Source: Eleginops maclovinus
Lineage: Eukaryota; Chordata; Actinopteri; Perciformes; Eleginopidae
Direction: 5' to 3'
DNA: 64,000 nucleotides
NCBI RefSeq assembly: GCF_036324505.1
Contig: NC_086370.1
Coordinates: 17,820,600 to 17,884,599 of the forward strand
The translations under genes were made by a program, and so were the position numbers. The first letter of the stretch is position 1, and each line of letters starts with the position of its first letter. The notes beneath the pieces are model-generated. The model worked only from the letters and a program-made list of their open reading frames with translations. It did not search any database and was not told where the DNA came from. Positions 42,861-64,000 of the stretch are shown piece by piece.

Positions 42861-45800
42861 CCCTGCCTGTCAAGTTTTTCCTCCTTCCTCTGGCTGCTGT
42901 CTGGCTCCAGTCTCACCCTTTTTTTTTCAGTCTCCCTCCTGTGTTGAGGTCCCATAGTGACGTAGGGAATATAAGGAGGAGAGGAGGGGAGAGGAGAGCA
43001 AGAGTGAAGGATAAAAGAAGGGAGAGGGATCAAATTAGCAGGTAGTGTGCTGTATGTTTAGTGTGTTTACTTTTCCTTGTCTCACATTTATACTTCTATA
43101 TTTTTATGGCATGTACAGCGGATATTAAAATACCTCACATTTATAATACGATAGTAAAGTGGTACACAATTGACATGTCCACCTGTATTGGTTATTTCAA
43201 TCGAATCCCCTTTCTTAAGGCAATTAACACCTATTATTCTTATATAGAAAGTAATTAGCAATTAAGAACATATTTCAAACTATTTTTAACCCTTTTAAAT
43301 GTCATTTTAGCGCAAGATTTAACGCTGTTATTTCCATAATTTGTCACTACACTAATTATTATTAATTTAATTGTTTCTTTTTATTAAAAGGAGTGTAGGG
43401 AAACATTTTAGGATACATTTTTACCACCTTAATTTATGTTTGCATTCTATGGTTCCCAATTTGGGATGGATAAAGTATCTATCTATATAACGAAGCATAC
43501 AGAATTAGCTGGGGGGTTGAGTGTTGAACTCTCAAAAAATATTAGCAAATGTTTTTACATTATTTATTTACCCAAACTGTGTTTTACTAACACGGTATTT
43601 GATATTTGGAGACAAAAATTGGATCCTAAACCAGGCTTTTCAGCAGAATCTTAAGTACACTGCAGATAAGAGAACACACCTGAAGCCCAAGGCGCCAAAG
43701 TGACTGCGCCATGTTGAAAAACAATGTCAATATTAAACCCATGGGTCACAAACACAGCATCAGGAACAATCAAAACGCTAAATGAATCGATACACATAAA
43801 CTCATTGATAGAAAACATTTAAAAAAAGATACAATGCAAGAAAGGATTAAGAGGTAGACAGACGGCCATTCTGTTTTCTACTCACACTTGTGGTGCCTCA
43901 AGTGTTGTGAAGAGCCCCTCAACATGTTCATCTGTATGCTAGTGACTGTGTGATGCTGGATGTTGCTTCGTGCTCTGACTGCTATTTGTGTATGTATCAA
44001 GCGCAGTTGATTTTTAATTTCCTGTCCTTTATCAAACATATCTATTTTGATAATGTTCTACCTGTGAAAGAATAGGTGGAACAGGACATTATAAAATACA
44101 ATGATGGACTGAATAGAAGTGTATCTGTGTGTGACTATAAGCCAATGTAAACACAAGTGAGCTGGACTGAGAGGAGACATAATGTCCACACAACCATTAC
44201 ATTATTGACCACGTAAGTGCAGCACCTATCATGCCATGTGATATAGTGCTCATTTACCCTCCCTTGTATCTATTTTGGGGGCACTGCATACCTTTTGTAT
44301 TCCCTGTTTTAATCCTTTACATTTCCTTTCTTCTACATCTTAAATCTTGTGTTTCCCATTTGTGTTCACAACGTCTCTCTTTCTTTTTTTAATTAATCTG
44401 TAATTGCTGGTCTTTCTTACATTTCCATTCTGCCAATACACTATGTATGTAGACAGCATTATTTGAGGCAGCGTAACGGTAACATCCTGTTTAAGGCATC
44501 AAACACTTATTAATAGGGTTAAAGGCTTAGTAATTAACCACACTGAGTAACTGATACACAGATGTAGTCCAATGAAACAGCTCATAGCAAGATAGAAGAC
44601 AAAAAAAAAAACGGCTCATCAACTCGAACAACACCCACCCACATACGCTCACAAAAGAAGCGAAGTAGGTGGAAAACATGAAAGTCCCATAACCCACAAG
44701 GTCAACTGGTTTTTAAAAAGACATGCCGTTTTAACCCCTTTCTTGCCGGAGAATTAAGAAAACAACACATACAGTCCAACCAAAAAATGTCAGAGACAAT
44801 CACATGCAAGACTGAGAATGCGATTAGAAGAGAAATAGGGAAGAGGAAAAATTATGTTTTCAAAGTGTTAAAATATACAACACACCTGAATGTCATCATG
44901 CAATCATCTTAATTATTGGACTACAATCACCTGTTTATCTCTGACCAGTATAATCATTGGTCGGGAAGTTGTTATTGTGTAAAGGTGGTTATATTAACTC
45001 TATCACACAGCCACCATCCATTGTGCTCAGTATGTATTTTATGACAATAAAGGTTTCAATGCAAAACATTAACCAAATAAAAGGTTTAAAGTATTAATGC
45101 AACACAAATAGTGTCTACTTAGGTTGTTTCTGAAGGCACACACGGATCTTACTGAATTGTGGCTCTCTATTTATAAGATAGAAGCTTATTTTTTTCAAGG
45201 TGATCGGTAAAGGTAATTTCATGGAACCACATCTTACAGGTATGAACTTCTTTGTTCTTCGAGAACATAACAATTATATTTCTTTAGCTGTAATCAGACA
45301 TTAAGAAACATGTTGCTGTAGGGATCGTGTGTTACGCTGTTAGGCCATAAGGCTGCAGAAAAAATTGCCGAAAACTCTTGCAAGACAAATTGTTAGCTTA
45401 TTTTTTGCTAAATATGAACTTTAGAATGTTTTTTAACCTTACAGTCTCACAAGTGTTTTTTATCATGAGCTTTAACATACTGGGCCATCTGTAAAATATA
45501 TGAAAAACGGTATCATTTACTTTAAAAAACAGCTGAAGGTGGTGATAACGTGTGAGTAACACTATAGATAGAGCCTAAAACTGAGAAACCTTTGGGGTAT
45601 GTCGATGGATGTTACATTTGCTACAACAGTGGCTGAGGATAGACTGTATGTGGGCAGTGAGGGGGAACGGCTGATCCCAGTACATTTTAACAAGTAGTTA
45701 TTGCAGACTACAAGGGCCTGTAATCAATGTTATTTCGAGGAGAGCAGAGCATCATGCTGACACTCCACTGTTGTCTTATTATTCTGTTCCACCTTTCATC

Positions 45801-48147
45801 TTCCTCCCTTTTTGCCTCCTCTGCTCCAGCACTGTTCTCTTCATTTCCACTTGTCCCCATCAAACTGTCTCCTTTAATTTTAGCTCTTTGACTCTCTCCC
45901 CTCCCGTCTTTTTGCTTCTTATTGTTCTCTTTTGTCTGAATACTCACTTATTGTCCCTCCCTTCCATTTGTCTCTTCTCTTTTTAACCCCTGTTTCTCTT
46001 ATTCCCTTTTATCCCTCTCTTGCTTTCTTTCTCGTTGTCTCTGCCTGTATAATTACAACAGTGATACAGCGCCCATCTGGAGGACAGCATGCTATTTACA
46101 ACAAATAACAAAGAGAATCCCAGCTTATACATAATCCCAAATTGAATCTTTCAAAAACACGTTGCTGCATTCCTCTCATGTTATACACCTTAGATTAGTG
46201 ATAGGAAATAACATCACATTACAAACCATCACTAACTTAACACCCATTTGAGTATTCAAACAATAATGCTCTTGTTTGGCAAAATGAAACTTAGGACCAT
46301 AACACATTAGCTTTCTTAGTTTATGGTGCAAATGTATTAAGATAGTTTTGTAAGCTCATGTTTCAAAAGGACAAAAAGTGATCCCGAATTCTCAGTTTTT
46401 TTGAAAAATTAATTGATTTAATTAAGTTTGAGAGGGAACATGAAAACCGCTTTTACCTAACCAATCCTTCTTTATATGTCCTTTTTAATGACTTACTTTC
46501 AAGTGCGTAGTCTGCATTTTACTTTTGTTTTGTCAGATCTTAAATATGTTACAGATATTTTCAAACATGTTTAAAACATTGAACACATTATATTTTCCTT
46601 CTGTCAGTCCAGCCTTTTTTCCATGGTCACCATATGTGAGCTGCCAGGATCTTTAGGTAAAGGTGGATTAGCTCCCCCTGCTGCTTAATTTTCAAACTGT
46701 TTTTATTTATTTTTTTACTGTCTCAACACAATTTGTAGGTTTAAGAGATTTGTTTCTGTCTGGGGCATTTTCAATTGGAAAATCTTAATTGTAATCTCAA
46801 TCTGTAACAATTAAGATTGTTGTAAAAAGTATCTAAAAATCAATTTGAGTGCTTTATTTTCAGGCGAAGAATATCCAAGTTACTTCTAGGTAGTCTGAAC
46901 TAAGAAGCCTCAAATCCAAACTGAGAACAGCCATAAACAACACTGGACATCTAATTTGTGATCTCTGTGATCATTTCCTGTAATTACAACTTAAACACAG
47001 AACTCTTCCTGATAGATCTGAAGATGAGCAAGATAACTGCAACTTTTGGTAAATGTGTTACTGCAATGTTAAAATATATATATATACCGCAGAGCTGAAG
47101 TATACACTTCATGGCTGCAGCATAGAAACTGTAGGGGTGTTTTTGGAGGGAGAGCAGGGTTGCAGGCTGAGTTCAACGCTGAAAGGCTGCCTTAAAACGG
47201 GCCAATAGGATGTGGTTTAACCACAGAAACTATTCAAGACTGTCAGAGCTCTACAGCCAAACACTTGAGGCAGAACAACTGTGACACTGATATTTAAATA
47301 AGATAGCCTACTGAGGACGCATACTTGGTGTACTTTGTGGCTGCATTTTACAAAGCTTTACAAAAATATTATTTACAGATAAACCCCCTACTGTCAAAGT
47401 AAAACGTGGAAATTGAGTACAGATAAAAGAAACTGAACTATTGACAACATAGAAGCCACTTTTGAACTTCTCAAGACTGTGAATTTGTTTATAATGTTGT
47501 ACATGTTGTACATTTTCAAGGATAATCATAAACCAGTGTGTTGACATTTCAGTTACTGGTATTATTTTACATAAAAGGACACACCTCAAGTTCAATCTCC
47601 ATTTTGTTACATGTGCGGGTGTAACAGTGATGATTTAATTGGGTGTCTAATAGTAAAGGAGTGAATACTTATGCAATTAATCATAGTTTTTGTATGATGA
47701 ACTTCAATATTAAAGACTGTTGTGGAGGAAAAAAAGCTAACATAAATTGAGAGTCAGTGCACATTAAAAAAAATAATTAAATAATGGAGAAAAAATACCT
47801 TGTAAGTAAAGTTAAAATGAAGACAGACTACATAGGTGTTGTGTGTCTTATTTGTGGCATGTTGAGTGAAATTGTGAAAGGAAGAGGGAAGTTTTTCTGT
47901 GTGGGAGAGCAGGAAGTCACTCAGCTGCTGAATAAGTCATGCAGTGCAGGAGCAATAAGTATAACTTGCTACACTAAAGGAAACACGCTAAAAGAAACAA
48001 GAGCCATTTTTTACGACCATGAAAACAGAATTATTTCAGATATAAGCAAATAGGTAGTTTTTTTTTTTTTAAAGCAGCATTTTATTGTTACATTTAGTTC
48101 AGCTATCTAGGTTGGCTTTGTAGTTCAGTTTTTGTGATTTATCCTAC
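42861..48147 (-). other. phactr2: phactr2 distal intron 1, part 2
   Basis: No exon is recognised. At 47.6-47.7 kb GGAGTGAATACTTATGCAAT resembles the terminal part of a Tc1-like element and may mark a decayed copy. A GC-poor pyrimidine stretch lies at 45.78-46.03 kb. The rest is unique AT-rich sequence. Confidence 0.55.
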
Positions 48148-48283
48148 CTGAACGAGCTCCCCGGAGCCTGCACAGCACTCTTGAGCGAAATCCTGAGGCG
48201 TCACTAAGGGAGCGAAACCTGGGGAGAGGCCACAGCACAGAAAAATTCTTCATCTCCGGGTGGGTGTCCACCTCCTCTTCCAT
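48148..48283 (-). CDS. phactr2: phactr2 candidate distal first exon, MEEEVD isoform
   Basis: ATG at 48283-48281 opens MEEEVDTHPEMKNFSVLWPL, then PRFRSLSDASGFRSRVLCRL and RGARS, followed by one base and the donor CAG|GTAGGAT. The coding part is 136 nt, ends in phase 1 and would join exon 2 as VDGL. The sequence has a coding look: GC-richer than its surroundings, no in-frame stop and a strong donor, with a stop 3 codons into the intron. I do not recognise the peptide from a known isoform, so it is either a third phactr2 start or a coincidence. Length and phase favour the former. Confidence 0.55.
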
Positions 48284-48442
48284 GGTCTCTTACTCTGTCA
48301 GCCTGCAGGACTAGAGTAGCAGACTCACTGTGACGATGAAGAAGATGAGGCAAACCTTACTTGAACCTTATTTACATCAGCCACAGCCTGCCAACCACTC
48401 CTCTTCCACTCACTCAACCAAATTTTTTTCTGCAGCTGACAA

Positions 48443-48553
<111 letters not shown>

Positions 48554-49331
48554 GGTGCAATGCAGGATATTTGCATTAAAATAAATAAAGCAATGAAGGT
48601 TAACCTCACCTGTGTGGATTTGCGTCACTTCTCCCAGGGCTGTCATTGTTGCTTTGCTTGCATGAACATCCTGGTGCAGGTGATTGACAATGTCAAGGCA
48701 TTATCTTAAAGTGAAGAAGTCTTCAGCTGTCATCACAAAACAAAAGCATCTTTGAAGCATCGCAGAGCCTAACCTCCTGGAACTCCAGCATTCAAATAAT
48801 GATCGTGTTATTATAGTTAGTCAAATGTGTTTTTGCTTTAAGGAAGATTTGACTTGTAAAGTGGCTTACCAATAGACAAACCAAAAAAACTGCAGCTTCT
48901 AAACGTTGGATGTCGCTAAGTCCCCACTCTGCTCTCCGTATGTTGACACCAGTCTGTGGTTACCACCCAATGCTCCTTTCATACCTTACACCTAAAGCAA
49001 TAAGAAAGAAGTCTCACTCTGATCTATTTTTCAGGGCAACAAAACTTTGAATGTGGCAAATATTAAGCAGACAATATTCCATGGAATTTTCTAGGGTTCA
49101 AGTAGAATAATTAAATATTGGCCAGTTTGTCATTATTAATTTTAAAAGGCTGATTACAGAATTTTCTCATCAGTTTGATCTTTTTATGTGTCAATAAAAC
49201 CACTTAAATTACGATTGTTCTGCATGCTTAGTGATTTTAAGTCTACTTTTAATTTATGTTGTCATTATTTTCTTTATAATTTACTTAAAGTGTCTTTGAG
49301 CACCAGGAAAAGCGCTATATAAATACCATGA

Positions 49332-49333
<2 letters not shown>

Positions 49334-49393
<60 letters not shown>

Positions 49394-49410
49394 CATTATT
49401 ATTATTATTA

Positions 49411-49491
<81 letters not shown>
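49334..49491. repeat. (ATT)n microsatellite, about 158 bp
   Basis: A long ATT array with two ATC substitutions. It lies about 300 bp upstream of the predicted plekha1 first exon. Open frames of poly-Ile and poly-Asn through it are artefacts. Confidence 0.98.
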
Positions 49492-49495
<4 letters not shown>

Positions 49496-49699
49496 TAAAC
49501 ATTTTCTTTAAAATTATTGGGTGCATTTACAGGAATGTTTATTAATAAACCATGTCCCTGAATAACAATAAAGTATATATTTGTTGGCTGATCATATTGG
49601 GTAATGTCAAAAAGTCGAGATATATAAAAAAGTAGGGATTATATTTTGGGTCGGATTTAGGATTCATGACTTCAGTTTTTCTCAAATCCTGGTTATGGC

Positions 49700-49789
49700 C
49701 CTGACTACCAAAAACATTTTCTATATTTTTTAAAAACCACAGAGTGATCATCTTCAGAATATACCATCTCTGCTCGCCTCTCACCAGTA
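49700..49789 (+). promoter_or_regulatory. plekha1: plekha1 promoter region (predicted)
   Basis: This lies between the (ATT)n array and the inferred non-coding exon. I see no TATA box. The position is set by the first exon only, so the boundaries are weak. Confidence 0.3.
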
Positions 49790-49896
49790 GCAGCAGCAGC
49801 CCTGTCCTGGATCAGTGGAGATGGGCTGAGGCAGAGACCCGACAACACCGAGTCCAACACCCGCTGACTTCAGCATCTACAGGAGGGAACACTCGG
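49790..49896 (+). other. plekha1: plekha1 5' UTR exon 1 (predicted, 5' end approximate)
   Basis: A GC-richer block (AGCAGCAGCAGCCCTGTCC ... AGGGAACACTCGG) ends in a strong donor, GTAAGATGACC. No ATG-led reading frame continues, so it is read as a non-coding exon. The next usable acceptors are at 52936 and 52993, just upstream of the start codon, so intron 1 is about 3 kb. Confidence 0.6.
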
Positions 49897-50370
49897 GTAA
49901 GATGACCCGTAATGTTTAACAGAAGTAGATACACTAATAAACATGGTTTTCGTAAAGCTAAAGATGCCAGTTATATTTAACGGGACTAGCTAAGGCGAGT
50001 CTCCAACGGTAGCTAGGTTATCGTGTATGACAAAACTTCTCAGCCAGTTAGCTAACGTCATGTTGGTAGCATGTTGAACAGCACAGGAGTGACAGTTTTA
50101 AGCGACAAATTAATACCATTTTGTATGTTTTGTTGTTCGTTTGGCAAGTTTGAGACGTGAAGAAACGTTAGTTGCTAACAACGAGCTAACCCAAGCCATG
50201 TTTCCCAGTTAACTTCAGGCCACAGTCCCTAATGCTGCTAACACACAAATGTTGTCAACGTGTTGTGGTATTCTGACGTTAGCTAGCTCAAACGCTCTGT
50301 CTGTCATTCTAACGTAAAGTGTTATTTGAACGCTATTCTGCGTAGCATTGGGAAGCTCGTCGGTATAAAG

Positions 50371-50795
50371 CAAAGGTGGAAGAAGTACTAATATCTTGTA
50401 CTTAAGTAAAAGTATCAAGGTGGAGGTTACTCTGTTACAAGTAAAAGGCCTGCATTCAAAATGTTACTCAAGTAAAAGCACAAAAGTATTAGCTTCGAAA
50501 TTACCAAAAGTAAAAGTACTAGTACAGCCCAAAATAGCAAAACAGTGAAATACTCAAGTAAATTACAAGTCTCTCCAAATTGTACTTTAGTACAGTATTT
50601 GAGTACATTTACTTATTTACTTCCCATGTTTGGTTTGAGGGCGTAATTCATGAATCATTGCTACTAGTTAACTTTACCTACTGATAGTAAAGTACATAAA
50701 CTCAACTATTGTACTCTAAGGTACTTTATTTGAGTGTTTCCATTTTATGCTACTTTGTAACCCACTACAATTCAGAGGTAAATCGTGTACTTTTA
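50371..50795. repeat. hAT-like non-autonomous element in plekha1 intron 1
   Basis: GGTGGAAGAAGTACTAATAT, then CTTAAGTAAAAGTA and GTTACAAGTAAAAGGCCTGC and, further on, TTTGAGTGTTTCCATTTTAT. These blocks are those of a very abundant percomorph DNA-transposon-derived repeat, related to the copies at 33.2 and 34.5 kb. It has no coding capacity. Confidence 0.7.
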
Positions 50796-52483
50796 CTCGT
50801 GAAGGCCATCAGACCTTCTTTCAGAACAAGAATCTAACCACAAATGACCAATAAGTTAAGATTGCATTTATACCTAAGTGGTTAATCTCATAAGAGAATG
50901 ATTTCATTGGTACTCAAACTAAATGCTTAGTAATACTTAACTGCACAATGAAATGTGATCTGCTTAACACCTAGATTAGTGATTTGTAAGTAGGTATTAA
51001 AATATTTAAGCTTCTCCTCCACATTTATTTCCAGCTGTTGTGTGGATTCGATGACACAGCACTAGCCTTAAACCAGGAAAAGAAAATATTGACCCTCTTG
51101 GGAAACCCAGTTGGTCCTTACTGTTGTTTTATGACTTGTCCTGTGTGACCAGTTGTCCACCATGTGACGCAGACAAAGCCTTGCAGCAAATGTAAAAGAC
51201 TCAGACTGAGTTTAGTATAGTAATGTCTGACCTAGGCAAAATGTACTGATATCACGCTGCCTTTGCTCTTCTTCAAAGTTAGATCTCAAAACGGGCTTAT
51301 CTTTGCTGTCTCATGGTTCTGACATGTGTTACTTGTTACAGTATTTCTTGCATCATAAAGGAATCGCTGGTCCGTAACCTCCTACTTATACACAGAATGA
51401 GTGAATGTGTACATTAGTATCCTGGCAATGATCTGTTTTTAAAGTTATGTTCTTAAGCATTCAGACATCATATCCTGGCTTCAGAAACGAAGATAGGACA
51501 CCTAGATTACTCAAATAGAAATCCCTTAACATAATGGATGCATAACACAAGTAATAAGACAAAGATGTAAATAAATAGTATGGTCATGTAAGATTTCTGT
51601 TCATTGTATTGTCAATTTCTACTCCTGGGGAATCGGTGAAGATTGTTAAGCCAAATCCAGAATAGTGGTAAGCTTCATGCAGTCGTGTCTATCAGCCAGA
51701 AACCAAACTGGGTTGAAGAAATTCAAAAATCAGTTATAAGTAAAGTTGGAACATGTTTCTCCACACTTTGAAGCGAGCCCTCCAACATATTTGTAGAATT
51801 GAACTAAAAGCAGTTATAAGTGGTGAACATGTCTGCCTTCAGCTTGTCTGGATTTTGTTTTGCATTATCTCTAACATCTACTCTGCCTCTAAAATACATG
51901 GGCATGCATGCAGATTAGCGTGTGCACATCACCTCCTTTACAGGATCACTAAACTCTCCACAGAGACGTCTCTCACGGTCACATAACAATCACTGTTTGT
52001 GCAGAGCTCGGAGAGTCGCCTCTGACTGTGTGGCTCTCTTCTCGTGCCTGTGATGACTCGGGTAGATGCAGGGGCTAACTGAGATGCTCTCAGCTCAGAC
52101 TCATGCACAACAACCAGGCCTTTTGTCCCTGCTTTGCCCCCATCCACCCACACAGTGCTCATAATGTCTTGGAGAAAGAGCGTCTTTATCTTTGCTTTCC
52201 AAAGACTCATTTCAATCACATATTTTAGGCTGGCTCCAAAAAAGACAGCAGCTTAAACAGGCTAATGCGACAATGTGCACCCACCCCCACAGGGTCTGAC
52301 AATGACATGAGCACATTCACACACGTAGGACCAAACAGATGAGCTATAATCATTTACTTTATTGCTTAATTTCAGAGAGCTGTAGGTTTCAGGGATGTGT
52401 TCGGATTAAATATTGCACATACGGCTCCTGAGGGTGTTTGAGTGGTTTCTTTGTGTCAAACATGGCTGAGCATAGTGGCATTT

Positions 52484-52507
52484 ATATATATATATATATA
52501 TATATAT
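52484..52507. repeat. (TA)n run with poly-T
   Basis: TA run of about 12 units immediately followed by a 12-base T run. Confidence 0.95.
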
Positions 52508-52909
52508 CTTTTTTTTTTTTGACTCTGCTCAATTGGGTGCTCAGCTGTAGAGGGAGGGGACAGAAGGGGCTGGCTAGAGGCTTGCCAAATCGGATGAGAG
52601 AGCAGTTGGGAAGAGATGACTGTGAAAAAGAAAGAGGGAGAAAGAGCAAGCTAGGGTGGGTGGAGATGTGAGTAACAGTGTGTAGTGAGTGTTTCGGGAG
52701 GAAAAAGAGAGACAAGGAGGGAGCAAAAGAGGGAGAGAGAGTGGGTGAGTCTGATATAAGAGGATAAAGGCGGGGTTGTGGTTTGTGTCACATGATCCTC
52801 TGGCAGGCTGCAGCCCAGTGAGCTCCAGGTGGCAGAGATACAGCAGATACAGAGAGAGGGAGCGGGTCAAAGCCTCTCCACAAAGACAATTCTTCATTCC
52901 CCCTCGTGA

Positions 52910-63157
<10,248 letters not shown>

Positions 63158-64000
63158 GATGCTGAACTGGACATTTTGAAACTTGCTTTTCTGGTTGGAC
63201 GCTGACAGATTGAAAAAGGGTGAAACAGGTAATGAAAAATGGGAAGACATTACGAACTTGTCACAAACATTCTCTTTCAGTGGGAAAGTGCAAGAAGTTG
63301 GGTCACCACTGAACCGCACTCACGTGCCAAAGACGACCCAGTTTCACCCCCTCCCCCTTCCTGCTGTCACATTTACAATGGTGTATTTATTTACTACAAG
63401 AGGATGTTGTCAAACCAAACCACACATTCTAGTTATTCAATGACAGAGCCTCATTTTTAACCTGTACAGGTGGAATGATGTGACAAGAGGATTTTTGTAA
63501 ACCACTTTGTGCCAAGAAAATACTGGAAATGTCCTGGTTGCAAACTATTTCCTGTATCCTAGAGAGAAAAAGTGTTCAAACTGAGGAATGAATTTCCTTC
63601 AGCACTCTTATATACCAATTTAAAGTGTGCAATCCATTCATACACTCCCATTGTAACCCTGGATTTTCACTCCTATTGCAATTTCAACAATTTTGGACAC
63701 TTGGGCCTTTTTGGAGGATATTGGAAGACTAATGTCCTGCAGCCACATTCATTCAGAGTGTAATTACGAAGATCAAGTAGCTCACATATAAATCTAGTTT
63801 ATCAGTTATTGGTCATAAAGTCAGAGTACTGTGCTGAAGCTAAACAGTACATGCCTCACTTCAGATCAGAACCAGCATCTTTTGCAAGCTTTATTCAAGC
63901 ATACCAGACTTTGTGAAGCTCGGTGACGTGGGAGGCAAACAAGACATACAAGGAGTACGCAGCAATGTGAGCATTTTGTAATTCTCATAGTAATAAAAAC
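63158..64000 (+). other. plekha1: plekha1 3' UTR
   Basis: Non-coding sequence after both stop codons. It includes TTGTATTTATTTACTAC-like AU-rich sequence (about 63380) and an AATAAA near the window end. Confidence 0.7.
63992..63997 (+). promoter_or_regulatory. plekha1: Candidate plekha1 poly(A) signal
   Basis: AATAAA within GTAATAAAAAC, 835 bp after the main stop. The cleavage site would be at or just beyond the window end. Confidence 0.5.

Noticed and set aside
47308..47760. Possible Tc1-like transposon copy
   Set aside because: Only a short GGAGTGAATACTTATGCAAT-like block is suggestive. I could not find paired inverted ends or transposase remnants, so it is not called as a separate element.
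49274..49526. Poly-Ile and poly-Asn frames on the minus strand
   Set aside because: Translation of the (ATT)n array.

Overview
The window is nuclear DNA from a ray-finned fish, most likely a percomorph teleost. Three intron-bearing vertebrate genes are recognisable. The rest is AT-rich intergenic and intronic sequence with long (TG/CA)n and (ATT)n microsatellites and teleost-type repeats: a tRNA-derived SINE, L2/CR1-type LINE fragments, Tc1-like, hAT-like and TTAA-type MITEs. I see no bacterial, viral or organellar gene, no CRISPR array and no intact transposase.

Layout. 1-4300: intergenic, with repeats. 4320-6030: sf3b5 (+), an 86-residue splicing factor in a single coding exon with a probable intron in the 5' UTR. 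6030-16053: intergenic sequence plus the probable phactr2 3' UTR. 16054-34003: phactr2 (-), assembled from 13 coding exons whose phases all join, giving 635 residues. Two further candidate first exons for phactr2 lie upstream at 42551-42563 and 48148-48283, and both end in the phase needed to join exon 2. 49790-64000: plekha1 (TAPP1, +), with a non-coding first exon, 11 constitutive coding exons and a 41-nt cassette exon. It reaches its stop codons inside the window, and its 3' UTR runs to or past the end.

Function. The three genes are not an operon-like system. SF3B5 is a core subunit of the SF3b complex of U2 snRNP. PHACTR2 is a G-actin-sensing, PP1-binding regulator with four RPEL motifs. 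PLEKHA1 is a tandem-PH adaptor whose second PH domain binds PI(3,4)P2. phactr2 and plekha1 are head to head, with about 1.5 kb between the most distal phactr2 start and plekha1 exon 1. sf3b5 next to phactr2 agrees with human 6q24; plekha1 beside them does not match human, where it is on 10q26.

Most interesting observation. The last plekha1 exon is open in two reading frames, and the 41-nt cassette exon decides which is used. Skipping it gives 421 residues ending in the PDZ-ligand-like VSEV. Including it gives 390 residues with a different tail that resembles my recollection of the alternative human isoform tail. If that recollection holds, the same exon has been read in two frames from fish to mammals. 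I do not see a wholly new biological system here.
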